Source of the DNA: Comamonadaceae bacterium
GTDB lineage: Bacteria > Pseudomonadota > Gammaproteobacteria > Burkholderiales > Burkholderiaceae_C
Assembly (NCBI GenBank): GCA_947447405.1
Contig: CANFKQ010000005.1
Location: forward strand, 1-37,105
Length of the DNA stretch: 37,105 nt
Direction of reading: 5' to 3'
In this document: positions 9,968-17,821 of the stretch, one piece after another
Layout: the number at the start of each line of letters is the position of its first letter
Position numbering within the stretch: the stretch's first letter is position 1
Program-made: the position numbers and the translations under genes
The notes under the pieces: generated by a model
What the model saw: only the letters and a program-made list of their open reading frames with translations
What the model was told of the DNA's origin: nothing
Database searches by the model: none

Positions 9968-9976
9968 AGGACTAGA

Positions 9977-10780
9977 ATGTACACCATGAATTTAACACCG
10001 TCAAAACAATGGGTCGATACCCACTTTCATGTGTTCAACGCTGGCATGGCTGTCGAGGGTGCGCGCTATGTGCCGCAATACACCGCAGCCTTGCAAGAAT
10101 GGATGGCGCTGGCACAAGGTGTGGGCGTCTCGCGTGGGGTGTGGGTGCAGCCTAGTTTTTTAGGGACAGACAACAGCTTGATGTTGCGTGCCTTAGACGA
10201 ACACCCAGATGTATTGCGTGGTGTGGCGGTGGTGGCAACTGACGTTCATCCAGATGAGTTGAAGGCGATGGATGAACGCGGTGTACGTGGCATTCGTTTG
10301 AACCTCGTGGGCATTGACCACGAGATACCTGAGTGGACGCGCGCCGAGCGCGTGTGGCAGAGCATGCACGACTTGGGCTGGCACTTGGAGGTGCATACAG
10401 ACCCAGGTGGTTTACCCAAGGTATTGGCGCAGTTGCCAACAGATATGCCTTTGGTGGTTGATCACATGGCCAAGCCCAGCGAGGTCAAAGCGAGGGATGT
10501 CACGGTGCAAGCTTTGTCGCATCGCGCGCACCGAGTGCCAACACATGTCAAGCTCAGTGGTGCGTATCGTTTGGGCGGAGTGAGCGCCGCAAGTTTGGCG
10601 GATCTCTGGCTACATGAGCTGGGTCCACAGGCATTGTTGTGGGGTAGTGATTGGCCTTGCACCAACCATGAGCACCTGGCGAACTATGAAGCGTTATTGG
10701 CGTCAGTTCAAACGTGGATTGGCGCGCAGCATCTTGATACTGTGCTGAATCACAACCCCGAAAGGTTATTTGGATTTTGA
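9977..10780 (+). CDS. Amidohydrolase-family hydrolase (amidohydrolase_2, lactonase-like)
   Basis: TIM-barrel hydrolase of the amidohydrolase superfamily, 267 residues. Candidate active-site residues are visible: the HxH pair in DTHFHVF (His16, His18), LEVHTDP (His140), VVDHMAKP (His163) and GSDWPCTNHE (Asp225). This cluster of the family includes 2-pyrone-4,6-dicarboxylate hydrolase (LigI) and related lactonases of aromatic-acid degradation. The substrate is not determinable here. A purine-rich AGAGG six bases before the ATG at 9977 supports this start; an in-frame ATG three codons later is possible. It leads a plus-strand group with a ring-opening dioxygenase and is divergent from the GntR-Bug operon. 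That fits hydrolysis of a lactone or ring-fission product whose precursor the receptors bring in. Confidence 0.88.
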   Translation: MYTMNLTPSKQWVDTHFHVFNAGMAVEGARYVPQYTAALQEWMALAQGVGVSRGVWVQPSFLGTDNSLMLRALDEHPDVLRGVAVVATDVHPDELKAMDERGVRGIRLNLVGIDHEIPEWTRAERVWQSMHDLGWHLEVHTDPGGLPKVLAQLPTDMPLVVDHMAKPSEVKARDVTVQALSHRAHRVPTHVKLSGAYRLGGVSAASLADLWLHELGPQALLWGSDWPCTNHEHLANYEALLASVQTWIGAQHLDTVLNHNPERLFGF

Positions 10781-10837
10781 TGTAGCGCCTGTTCGCTGAC
10801 AAAATCACAGACTTGATTCAAATTTGAAAGACATGAG

Positions 10838-11632
10838 ATGCGCGTAAACCGAATGCCAGCCATGTACCTGCCCCACGGTGGTGGACCCTCGTTTTTTATG
10901 ACGGGTGAGCGCAAAGAGCGCTACCACGAGACAGAAGTTTTTTTGCGTGGCATTCGCAGCACATTGCCAGCCACCCCCAAAGCTATTCTGATCGTCACGG
11001 CGCATTGGGAAACCAACATTCCCACGTTCACCGGAGGCAACGCCCCATCGTTGATTTACGACTACTACGGTTTTCCGCCCGAAACCTACGACATTCAATA
11101 CCCTGCACCCGGCCAGCCTGAGGTCGCTCAGCGAGCTGCTGAACTGCTGCAACAAGCGGGCTACCCCGTGCATGTGGATGATGACTATGGCTGGGACCAC
11201 GGCGTTTTTATTCCTTTGAAGGTGATGTTCCCTGAAGCAGATGTGCCCGTGGTGGCCATGTCGATTCACCCGAGCTTAGACCCCGTGTTGCATTGCAAAT
11301 TGGGCCAAGCTTTGAGCGGTTTGCGCGATGAAGGTGTGTTGGTGATTGGCAGTGGCATGAGCTTTCATAACTTGCGCAATTTTTCGCAAGGTGGACCTGT
11401 GTCTGAACAGTTTCATGCGTGGCTGGACCTTGCACTGGATGGCAATCAAGCTGAGCGTACTGAGCGTTTGATGCACTGGAGCACCGCACCTGGGGGGGGA
11501 GAGTCGCATCCGCGTGAAGAGCATTTGATTCCTTTGATGGTCGCCAGTGGTGCCGGCAGTGATGCACCTGGCCGACGGATGTGGGCGGGTAGGGTGGGGC
11601 CGACACATTTGGGTGCTTGGGTCTTCGATTGA
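10838..11632 (+). CDS. Class III extradiol ring-cleavage dioxygenase (DODA/LigB family)
   Basis: Non-heme iron or zinc dependent extradiol dioxygenase of the 4,5-DOPA dioxygenase/LigB family, 264 residues, the usual size. Conserved histidines are in place: YLPHGGGPSFF (His13), IVTAHWET (His56), YGWDHGVFIPL (His121), GSGMSFHNL (His177) and REEHLIPLMVASGA (His229). The PAPGQPEVAQRAAELL and WDHGVFIPLKVMFPEADVPVV blocks are typical of bacterial YgiD/DodA proteins. It would open a catecholic ring between a hydroxylated and an adjacent carbon; the natural substrate is unknown. It sits 57 bases after an amidohydrolase of the lactonase group and before a solute receptor, consistent with an aromatic catabolic set. 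Some members act on natural-product catechols instead. Confidence 0.9.
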   Translation: MRVNRMPAMYLPHGGGPSFFMTGERKERYHETEVFLRGIRSTLPATPKAILIVTAHWETNIPTFTGGNAPSLIYDYYGFPPETYDIQYPAPGQPEVAQRAAELLQQAGYPVHVDDDYGWDHGVFIPLKVMFPEADVPVVAMSIHPSLDPVLHCKLGQALSGLRDEGVLVIGSGMSFHNLRNFSQGGPVSEQFHAWLDLALDGNQAERTERLMHWSTAPGGGESHPREEHLIPLMVASGAGSDAPGRRMWAGRVGPTHLGAWVFD

Positions 11633-11708
11633 AGTTGTGCGTTTTACGGGTTTTCCCGCCGGTTGAATCCTTATCGTGCCTGTCGCTTTGGCATCTGGTC
11701 GCTTTGAA

Positions 11709-11737
11709 TTGACGTGCAGAATGCAAATTCCAAAAAT
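11709..11737 (+). promoter_or_regulatory. Possible promoter of the solute-receptor gene
   Basis: TTGACG at 11709-11714 and AAAAAT at 11732-11737 are separated by 17 bases, in the 126-base gap before the receptor gene. The -35 box is good (5 of 6) and the -10 box is weak (4 of 6). It would give the receptor and downstream aroE-like and amidohydrolase genes their own transcript. Confidence 0.35.
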
Positions 11738-11758
11738 TTTTCAAAACAGGAGACAAAG

Positions 11759-12895
11759 ATGAAATTATTCAAGCAACTGGTGCTCTCGTCATTGATTGGT
11801 GTGTCCGCGATGGCGAGTGCACAAAACGTCAAAATTGTTGGCTTGGTCGAGTTGACCGGTACGGGCACCACGTCGGGTACCAACTTTGACAACGGCATCA
11901 AACTGGCGGTGAAAGAGATCAATGCTGCAGGTGGCATTCTGGGCAAGAAGATCGACTACGTGTCCTACGACACGCAGTCCAATCCCGGTGTGGCCAAGGG
12001 CCTGACCGACAAGGCTGTGGATGACTCGGCTTATGTGGTGATGGGCCCCGTGTTTTCAGGTTCCATCATGGTGAGCATGGCTTCCACCAAGCGCGCTGAA
12101 ATTCCTAACTTCACCGGTGGTGAAGCGGCAGCGATTACCCAGCAAGGCAACCCGTATGTCTTTCGCACGTCCTTCACGCAATCCACCGCCATGCCAAAGA
12201 TTGCAAACTACATCAAAGACAAGGTGAAAGCGAAAACAGTCGACGTGGTGTACGTGAATAACGACTTTGGCAAAGGTGGCCGCGACTTGATCATCAAGGC
12301 TTTAGAAGCGCGTGGCATCAAAGTAGGTGCAGACATTTCGTCTGAGCCAGGCCAAGTGGACTTCAGCAGTGTGGTGGTCAAAGCTAAGCAATCCAATGCT
12401 GATGCTTTGTTTGCTTACACCAACGAAGAAGAGTCCGCACGTTTGTTGCGTGAGCTGAAAAAGCAAGGTTACAAAAAACCTGTGTTGGGCGAAACAGTCC
12501 TGACCAGCCAAAAAGTGATTGAGTTGGCAGGTGATGCCGCTAACGGTGCGATTGCCCATGTCGGTTTGACCGCAGATGCGCCACAAGCAGGTGTGAAGAA
12601 GTTTGATGCAGCCTTTCAAAAGGAATATGGTTCACGCTCAGACCACAACGGCTTGAAGGGTTACATCGGCATGTACACCGTCAAGGCTGTGACCGAAAAA
12701 ATTGGCAAGTTTGATTCCAAGGCGTTTGCTGCAGCAATGAAGAACATCAGCTTGTCTGCTAAGACCAACCCCGGCTTGCTGTTAGACATTTCGTACGACG
12801 AGAACGGTGACTTGGACCGTGAAAGCTACTTGACCAAAGTGGTGAATGGCAAACAGGTGGTGAGCGAAATCTTGCCGCCCGTGAATAAAAAGTAA
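11759..12895 (+). CDS. ABC transporter periplasmic binding protein, branched-chain amino acid/aromatic type (Peripla_BP_6)
   Basis: Periplasmic ligand-binding protein of the LivJ-like type I fold, 378 residues. I place the start at the ATG at 11759: AGGAG at 11748-11752 is six bases upstream, and a signal peptide follows (MKLFKQLVLSSLIGVSAMASA, cleavage near ASA-Q). A longer frame opens at a GTG at 11714 but would put 15 hydrophilic residues before the signal. Family features are KIVGLVELTGTGTTSGTNFDNGIKLA-type opening, INAAGGILGKKI and the VVYVNNDFGKGGRDL block. No permease or ATPase of the Liv type is in the window, so this is an orphan receptor. Members near aromatic genes often bind benzoate-like or other aromatic acids; that is inference here. 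Confidence 0.92.
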   Translation: MKLFKQLVLSSLIGVSAMASAQNVKIVGLVELTGTGTTSGTNFDNGIKLAVKEINAAGGILGKKIDYVSYDTQSNPGVAKGLTDKAVDDSAYVVMGPVFSGSIMVSMASTKRAEIPNFTGGEAAAITQQGNPYVFRTSFTQSTAMPKIANYIKDKVKAKTVDVVYVNNDFGKGGRDLIIKALEARGIKVGADISSEPGQVDFSSVVVKAKQSNADALFAYTNEEESARLLRELKKQGYKKPVLGETVLTSQKVIELAGDAANGAIAHVGLTADAPQAGVKKFDAAFQKEYGSRSDHNGLKGYIGMYTVKAVTEKIGKFDSKAFAAAMKNISLSAKTNPGLLLDISYDENGDLDRESYLTKVVNGKQVVSEILPPVNKK

Positions 12896-12909
12896 TGAAA
12901 GTTTGAAGA

Positions 12910-13752
12910 ATGTCAGACAGCAATCAATTCAAGTTGGCAGGCGTCATGGGGATGCCGGTGTTTCAATCGCGCTCCCCCATCCTGCACAACTATTGGATTA
13001 AGAAGTACAACCTGAAAGGTGCCTACGGGCACTTTCCAGTGCAGATTGAAAACGTGGAAGCGGCCGTCAGAGGTTTGTCTGCGTTGGGTATTGCAGGCTG
13101 CAACATCACGCAGCCTCACAAACTGATGGCCATGAAGTTGATGGACCAACTCAGTCCCATGGCTCAACGCATCGGTGCAATCAACTGCATCGTGGTACAG
13201 CCTGATGGCAGTCTTCATGGCTTTAACAACGATGGGTTTGGCTACATTCAAAGTTTGAAAGATATCAAGCCCACTTGGCGTGCCGACGAAGGTCCTGTCG
13301 TGGTGTTGGGGGCGGGTGGCGCTGCGCGTGCGGTGGTCATCAGCTTGCTCGATGAAGGTGCGAAAGAAATTCGTTTGATCAACCGCACACGCGCCAAGGC
13401 TGATGAGTTGGCTTCGGTAGACCCCACGATGGTGAAAACTTATGAATGGGATGAGCGCCATATGGCGCTTGAAGGTGCGGCCCTGTTGGTCAACACCACG
13501 AACCAAGGCATGTATGGTCAGCCACCTCTGGAGATTAGCTTGGATGCGTTGCCCAAGTCTGCCATGGTGTCTGACTTGATTTACATCCCACTTGAAACAC
13601 CGTTGCTAGCTGCGGCACGTGAGCGTGGCCACGTGACAGTGAATGGATTGGGTATGTTGCTTAACCAAGCGATTCCTGCATTTGAGGCATGGTTTGGTGT
13701 GAAGCCTGAAATCACCGATGAATTGCGCAACGCGATTCTTGCTACCTTTTGA
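12910..13752 (+). CDS. AroE-family shikimate/quinate dehydrogenase-like protein
   Basis: NAD(P)-dependent dehydrogenase of the shikimate dehydrogenase family, 280 residues. Substrate-site residues are retained: SRSP (Ser20, Ser22), NITQPHK (Lys71), GAINCIV (Asn92), Asp108 in GFNNDGFG, and the GLGMLLNQA glutamine near residue 258. The nucleotide site has VVLGAGGAARAV (132-142) and INRTRAK (157-163); the NRT-x-K pattern favours NADP. The usual NTD at the substrate site reads NND here. The gene lies 14 bases after the receptor gene and 3 bases before an amidohydrolase, so it is in a catabolic-looking operon rather than an aromatic biosynthesis cluster. It may oxidise shikimate, quinate or a related hydroaromatic acid. 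A housekeeping AroE role cannot be excluded but is less likely. Confidence 0.88.
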   Translation: MSDSNQFKLAGVMGMPVFQSRSPILHNYWIKKYNLKGAYGHFPVQIENVEAAVRGLSALGIAGCNITQPHKLMAMKLMDQLSPMAQRIGAINCIVVQPDGSLHGFNNDGFGYIQSLKDIKPTWRADEGPVVVLGAGGAARAVVISLLDEGAKEIRLINRTRAKADELASVDPTMVKTYEWDERHMALEGAALLVNTTNQGMYGQPPLEISLDALPKSAMVSDLIYIPLETPLLAAARERGHVTVNGLGMLLNQAIPAFEAWFGVKPEITDELRNAILATF

Positions 13753-13755
13753 TGC

Positions 13756-14577
13756 ATGAGTATCTTCACAGAATCCAAAATTGATTCGCACTGCCATGTG
13801 CTGGAGCCGAGTCGTTTTCCTTATGGCGAAAACGCATCGTATCGACCTGCGGGGCAGGAGATGGGCAGTGCCACATACTTTCAAGAGGTGATGGCTTGCT
13901 ACTCGGTGAAGCACGCGTTGCTGGTGGGGCCTAACTCGGGTTACGCCATGGACAACCGCTGTTTGCTCGATGCGATTGCATGTGCACCCGAGGTGTTTAA
14001 GGGCATTGCTGTGGTGCCTAACGACATCAGCTTGGAGGCCTTGCAGCAATTCAAATCGCGAGGGGTGATCGGTGTGGCATTCAATCCTTCCTTGATGGGG
14101 TTTGATTACTACGCCAACATTGAACCCTTGTTGCAGCGGCTCAAGCAGTTGGACATGTGGGCGCAGTTCCAAGTTGAGAATGAGGTGTTGCTCGACTTCT
14201 TACCTATGCTCGCTCGTGTGGATGTCAAGATGATGGTGGACCACTGCGGTCGCCCTAATTTGAGTGGTGGTGTGTCGCAGACAGGGTTTCAAGCGCTGTT
14301 GGCCTTGGGACGCGAGGGCCGTGCCGTGGTCAAAATTTCAGGCTTTGCCAAGTTCTCGCAGGTGGGTTATCCCTTTGCCGACACGCGTGCTTTCACAGAC
14401 GCATTGGTGCGTGACTTTGGTGTGGCAAACTGTGTGTGGGCCTCTGATTGGCCCTACCTTAAAGCGCCGTACCGTCTGGATTACGGGCCGATGTTGAAGG
14501 TGTACGACAACACCTTCAGTGCCTCAGAGCGTCACGCCATGATGTGGGATGCACCGAAAAAGCATTTCGGGTTTTAA
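13756..14577 (+). CDS. LigI-like amidohydrolase (2-pyrone-4,6-dicarboxylate hydrolase relative)
   Basis: TIM-barrel hydrolase, 273 residues, diverged from the first amidohydrolase of the window. The opening IDSHCHVLEPSRFPYGENASY resembles the LigI opening with its DxHCHVF, FPY and aromatic-site tyrosine. Further active-site candidates are His12/His14, MMVDHCGRP (His163) and WASDWPYLK (Asp231). At the strand that usually carries a metal-bridging Lys or His, the sequence is WAQFQVENE, so a metal-independent LigI-like mechanism is plausible. It begins 3 bases after the AroE-like stop, so translation is probably coupled. A lactone or cyclic-ester intermediate of aromatic acid breakdown is the likely substrate class; the exact one is unknown. 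Confidence 0.87.
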   Translation: MSIFTESKIDSHCHVLEPSRFPYGENASYRPAGQEMGSATYFQEVMACYSVKHALLVGPNSGYAMDNRCLLDAIACAPEVFKGIAVVPNDISLEALQQFKSRGVIGVAFNPSLMGFDYYANIEPLLQRLKQLDMWAQFQVENEVLLDFLPMLARVDVKMMVDHCGRPNLSGGVSQTGFQALLALGREGRAVVKISGFAKFSQVGYPFADTRAFTDALVRDFGVANCVWASDWPYLKAPYRLDYGPMLKVYDNTFSASERHAMMWDAPKKHFGF

Positions 14578-14591
14578 ACAGCGGATGGCCC

Positions 14592-15350
14592 TTAGTTCGA
14601 ACTGGCGCGTCGCAGTGCGCTGACGCGACGGTGTTCGTCAAGCGCGTTGTGTTCAATGCTCTCACGGATGTAGCCACTGTGTTCTTTCGCTGCCACGCTG
14701 GCTTTGTCTGCTTTGTTGGCCTTGATGGCTTTCCAAATGGCGCGGTGTTGACTGCGCAGTTGTTCCCATTTGGCAGGGTGCGTGTGGGAGTGCTTGAGGT
14801 TGTTGGTCACATGGTCGTGGATGACACGCATCAAGCTCGCCGTGAGGTGGCCAATTAGCACGTTGTGTGAGGCTTCGGCAATGGCTTGGTGAAACGCCAC
14901 ATCAGCGGCAATCGATTCGTCCAAATTTTTATTGGCATAGGCCTCGTCCAGTGCTGTAAAGGCTTTGTCGATGCGCGCCATATCCACATCAGTCGCACGC
15001 AGTGCGGCCAGTGCAGCGGCTTGACCCTCCAACATTTCACGGAACTCCAAGATGTCGCTGTGCAGCATCGGATGGTCCTTCAACATGTCTTGCCATGGGT
15101 CCATGAAGGGAGCATCGAGTTTGTCGGTGACCGTGGTGCCACCGCCATGACGTGTGACAAGCAAGCCTTTGGCCACCAACTTTTGAATGGCCTCGCGGAT
15201 GGAGGGGCGAGACACGCCGAAGTCCTCAGCCAACTTGCGCTCAGACGGAATGCGATCTCCGGGGCGCAGAGCGCCATCCAGAATTTGATTCTCGATTTCA
15301 CTGACGACGGTATCGGCTAATCGAACAACAGGGAAGGCGAGGTGGACCAT
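14592..15350 (-). CDS. FadR-type GntR transcriptional regulator (FCD domain), LldR/PdhR-like
   Basis: DNA-binding regulator of 252 residues if started at the ATG at 15350. The frame stays open upstream to 15431, but the extra 27 residues match no family feature and would cover the operator at 15363. The N-terminal winged helix has VVSEIENQILDGALRPGDRI, PSERKLAEDFGVSRPSIREA and TRHGGGTTV. The C-terminal all-helical FCD domain has EFREMLEGQAAALAA, a DVAFHQAIAEASHN metal/ligand block and the final HRAIWKAI histidine. The gene converges on the amidohydrolase and diverges from the lactate permease. Two TGGT-N3-ACCA palindromes of the LldR/PdhR type flank the divergent region, so it probably represses itself and the permease until lactate or a related acid is present. 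Confidence 0.92.
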   Translation of the reverse strand: MVHLAFPVVRLADTVVSEIENQILDGALRPGDRIPSERKLAEDFGVSRPSIREAIQKLVAKGLLVTRHGGGTTVTDKLDAPFMDPWQDMLKDHPMLHSDILEFREMLEGQAAALAALRATDVDMARIDKAFTALDEAYANKNLDESIAADVAFHQAIAEASHNVLIGHLTASLMRVIHDHVTNNLKHSHTHPAKWEQLRSQHRAIWKAIKANKADKASVAAKEHSGYIRESIEHNALDEHRRVSALRRASSN

Positions 15351-15362
15351 AAATTTGAAAAG

Positions 15363-15373
15363 TGGTAAGACCA
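15363..15373. promoter_or_regulatory. Operator O1, FadR/LldR-type palindrome
   Basis: TGGT-AAG-ACCA lies 13 bases before the regulator start. Its flanks (AAG before, AA after) match the second copy at 15474. FadR-subfamily regulators such as PdhR and LldR bind TGGT-N3-ACCA sites. Confidence 0.68.
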
Positions 15374-15473
15374 AATTATTGGCCGAATCACCATCTTTGA
15401 AACGGGCATGAGACCAATGCAGGGTAAGCACCTAGCTGTAAGACGCTTGGCAGGTTCTTACACTATGGTTAAG

Positions 15474-15484
15474 TGGTATTACCA
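15474..15484. promoter_or_regulatory. Operator O2, FadR/LldR-type palindrome
   Basis: TGGT-ATT-ACCA, 31 bases before the permease start and 111 bases from O1. The longer context AAGTGGTA-N2-ACCAA is shared with O1. This spacing allows looping as described for the two operators of E. coli lldPRD. Confidence 0.7.
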
Positions 15485-15514
15485 ATTTTGATTGAACTTT
15501 TGTAGGAGATGAGT

Positions 15515-17176
15515 ATGGTTTGGCAACAGGTCTATGACCCGTTTAACAACATGGTGGTGTCCACCTTATTGGCTGCGATCCCTGTGGTGGTGATGTTGGT
15601 GGCTTTGGGTTTCATGCACATCAAGGCACACATTGCTGCAGGTTTGGGTTTGGTCGCCGCTTTGGTTGTGGCTATCTTCGCTTATGGCATGCCTGCTGAT
15701 ATGGCTGGTAAGGCTGCGATGTATGGTGGCTTGACGGGTTTGTTGCCCATCGGCTGGATCGTGCTGAACATCATCTTCTTGCAACAAATGGCTGAGCAAA
15801 ACGGCAGCTTCAAAGTGTTGCAAGACTCTTTGTCTGGCATCACCGATGACCGCCGCTTGCAGTTGTTGTTGATCGCATTTTGTTTTGGCGCGTTCTTCGA
15901 AGGTGCTGCTGGCTTCGGTACCCCTGTGGCTGTGACCGCAGGTATCTTGATCGGTTTGGGCTTCTCGCCTTTGGCCGCTTCGGGTTTGAGCTTGATCGCC
16001 AACACCGCGCCTGTGGCGTTTGGTGCCTTGGGTACGCCTGTGATCACGCTGGCTAAAGTGCACGGTTACGACTTGATGGAAGTCACCGCGATGATTGGCC
16101 GTCAGTTGCCTTTCTTCTCGCTGCTCGTACCGTTCTGGTTGATCTGGGCGTTTGCCGGTCGCAAAGCCATGATGGAAATTTGGCCTGCCATTTTGGTGAC
16201 AGGTTTGTCGTTTGCCATTCCTCAGTATTTGGTGTCTAACTTCATCGGCCCAGAGCTGGTGGACATCATTGCGGCCATCGTGTCGATGACAAGCTTGATT
16301 TTGTTCTTGCGCGTGTGGCAGCCCAAAACCATTTGGACTTCGCCTTCGCTCAAAGGCCACGAGACTGATGGCGGCGAAGCCAAGCCAGCTGTTGCAGTGG
16401 TCAACCATTCACGTGCCGAGTTGGTGCGTGCTTGGACCCCTTGGGTGATCTTGTCTGTGTTTGTGTTCATTTGGGGCTTGCCACCGGTGAAGGCTTACTT
16501 CAACAGCGTCTGGGCGCCTGCATTCCCCATCGAAGGTTTGCACAACTTGATCGAAAAGATGCCACCCGTGGTACCTAATCCCACCAAAGAAGGTGCTGTT
16601 TACACACTGGGCTTGTTGTCTGCCACAGGCACAGGTATTTTCTTCTCAGCCATCGTTGGCGCGTTGGTGATGAATTACAAACCATTGGAAATCGTGCGCT
16701 CCTATGCACGCACCTTCTGGTTGGTGCGCTATTCGTTGTTGACCATTGTGTTGATGTTGGGCTTGGGCACATTGACACGTTTCTCTGGCACGGACACCAC
16801 CCTCGGTTTGGCGTTTGCCAACACGGGTGTGTTCTACCCCTTCTTCGGTACGTTGATGGGCTGGATTGGTGTGGCCATGACGGGTTCCGATACCGCTTCC
16901 AACGTGTTGTTTGGCGGTATGCAAAAAGTGGCGGCTGAGCAACTGGGTCTCAGCGCCAACTTGATGGGGGCAGCCAACAGCTCGGGTGGTGTGATGGGCA
17001 AGATGATTGACGCACAGTCCATCGTTGTGGCCTCGACCGCGACACGTTGGTTCAACCACGAAGGCGACATCTTGCGTTATGTGTTCTTCCACTCGATCGC
17101 ACTGGCGAGCTTAGTGGGCTTGTACGTGACGCTGCAAGCGTACGTGTGGCCTTTCCACTTGATGGTCGTGGGTTAA
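15515..17176 (+). CDS. lldP: L-lactate/glycolate permease, LctP/LldP family
   Basis: Inner-membrane lactate:H+ symporter of the LctP family, 553 residues and about 12 or more membrane helices. Near-identical landmarks to E. coli LldP are the WQQVYDPFNN opening, FCFGAFFEGAAGFGTPVAVT, NTAPVAFGALGTPVI, VGRQLPF-like IGRQLPFFSLLVPFW and SNFIGPELVDI. The C-terminal half has TGSDTASNVLFGGMQ and AANSSGGVMGKMIDAQSIVVA. I prefer the ATG at 15515: AGGAG at 15504-15508 is six bases before it, but abuts the earlier in-frame ATG at 15509. It is divergent from the FadR-type regulator with an operator just upstream, and ends in a strong terminator, so it is a single-gene transcript. Lactate dehydrogenase genes are not present. 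Confidence 0.95.
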   Translation: MVWQQVYDPFNNMVVSTLLAAIPVVVMLVALGFMHIKAHIAAGLGLVAALVVAIFAYGMPADMAGKAAMYGGLTGLLPIGWIVLNIIFLQQMAEQNGSFKVLQDSLSGITDDRRLQLLLIAFCFGAFFEGAAGFGTPVAVTAGILIGLGFSPLAASGLSLIANTAPVAFGALGTPVITLAKVHGYDLMEVTAMIGRQLPFFSLLVPFWLIWAFAGRKAMMEIWPAILVTGLSFAIPQYLVSNFIGPELVDIIAAIVSMTSLILFLRVWQPKTIWTSPSLKGHETDGGEAKPAVAVVNHSRAELVRAWTPWVILSVFVFIWGLPPVKAYFNSVWAPAFPIEGLHNLIEKMPPVVPNPTKEGAVYTLGLLSATGTGIFFSAIVGALVMNYKPLEIVRSYARTFWLVRYSLLTIVLMLGLGTLTRFSGTDTTLGLAFANTGVFYPFFGTLMGWIGVAMTGSDTASNVLFGGMQKVAAEQLGLSANLMGAANSSGGVMGKMIDAQSIVVASTATRWFNHEGDILRYVFFHSIALASLVGLYVTLQAYVWPFHLMVVG

Positions 17177-17183
17177 TGACCCT

Positions 17184-17204
17184 CGCTGAGGCCGTGCCTC
17201 AGCG
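17184..17204. repeat. Perfect hairpin downstream of the lactate permease
   Basis: CGCTGAGGC-CGT-GCCTCAGCG: nine-base arms with a three-base loop, eight bases after the permease stop and just before the intrinsic terminator. It has no T-run of its own and may stabilise the transcript 3' end. Confidence 0.6.
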
Positions 17205-17212
17205 CTGATTTC

Positions 17213-17243
17213 AAAGCCGCTGTTTTCGGACCGCGGCTTTTTT
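17213..17243 (+). terminator. Intrinsic terminator of the lactate permease gene
   Basis: AAAGCCGC and GCGGCTTT pair as an eight-base stem with a 12-base loop, and the T-run continues to 17243. It lies 37 bases after the permease stop. Confidence 0.82.
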
Positions 17244-17298
17244 ATTGGCGCATCTTGGTGTTTAATTTGCAACTTCATTCTTTAAGAAAAGCACATCC

Positions 17299-17808
17299 AT
17301 GATTGCCAACTCTGTTTCAGACTTCGTTCGCACGCTCACCGCTTTGAGCGGCATCTTAGACAAAGGTGCCGCCTCAGCCCAAGCCCGTAAGATTGACCCA
17401 CTGGTGCTCACCAGCGCGCGCTTGGCCCCCGATATGTTTGCGCTGGCTCGCCAAGTGCAAATTTCGTGTGACGTCGCAAAAAATGGCTTCGCCCGTTTGA
17501 GCGGTGTGGATGCGCCCAAGTTTGAAGACACCGAAACCACGTTTGCTGAACTGCAAGCCCGTATTGCCAAAACGATTGATTTCTTGCACAGCGTGAAGGC
17601 CGAGAGCTTGGCAGGCAGCGAGGACAAAGTGGTGTCGTTCCCTGCGGGCCCCGAGCGGGTGCTGAAGATGAAGGGCGATGCTTACCTCTCGCAGTGGTTG
17701 CTGCCCAATTTGTATTTCCACACCGTCACGGCCTACAACATCTTGCGCCACAACGGTGTGGATGTGGGCAAGATGGATTACCTCAAAGGTGCAGACCTGC
17801 TGCCTTGA
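17299..17808 (+). CDS. DUF1993 family protein
   Basis: Soluble, probably all-helical protein of 169 residues, matching the usual size of DUF1993. The C-terminal signature FHTVTAYNILRHNGVDVGKMDYL is the most typical block of the family, preceded by a SQWLLPNLYF helix. The N-terminal half has a long helix pattern and LARQVQISCDVAKN. The family is often compared with DinB-like four-helix bundles, but no metal-binding histidine triad is clear and the function is unknown. It is monocistronic, following the permease terminator, and converges on the RND pump gene with 13 bases between stops. Confidence 0.88.
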   Translation: MIANSVSDFVRTLTALSGILDKGAASAQARKIDPLVLTSARLAPDMFALARQVQISCDVAKNGFARLSGVDAPKFEDTETTFAELQARIAKTIDFLHSVKAESLAGSEDKVVSFPAGPERVLKMKGDAYLSQWLLPNLYFHTVTAYNILRHNGVDVGKMDYLKGADLLP

Positions 17809-17821
17809 GGTTTAGCCTTGT

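Noticed and set aside
10805-11269. 154-codon minus-strand frame opposite the dioxygenase start
   Set aside because: The plus-strand dioxygenase has all catalytic histidines; the opposite frame has only shadow composition.
11714-11758. GTG-initiated N-terminal extension of the solute receptor
   Set aside because: It would precede a clear signal peptide with 15 hydrophilic residues and ignores the AGGAG at 11748.
12913-13506. 197-codon minus-strand frame opposite the AroE-like gene
   Set aside because: Shadow of a well-supported gene; no start signal and no recognisable motif.
15351-15431. 27-residue N-terminal extension of the FadR-type regulator
   Set aside because: It overlaps the operator palindrome, has no family similarity and is longer than usual relatives.
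15509-15514. Earlier ATG for the lactate permease
   Set aside because: The AGGAG directly abuts this ATG with no spacing; the ATG six bases later has proper spacing and matches the family N-terminus.
15566-16408. 280-codon open frame on the minus strand opposite the lactate permease
   Set aside because: Its translation is His/Gln/Arg-rich and low in hydrophobic residues, typical of the complement of a membrane-protein gene.
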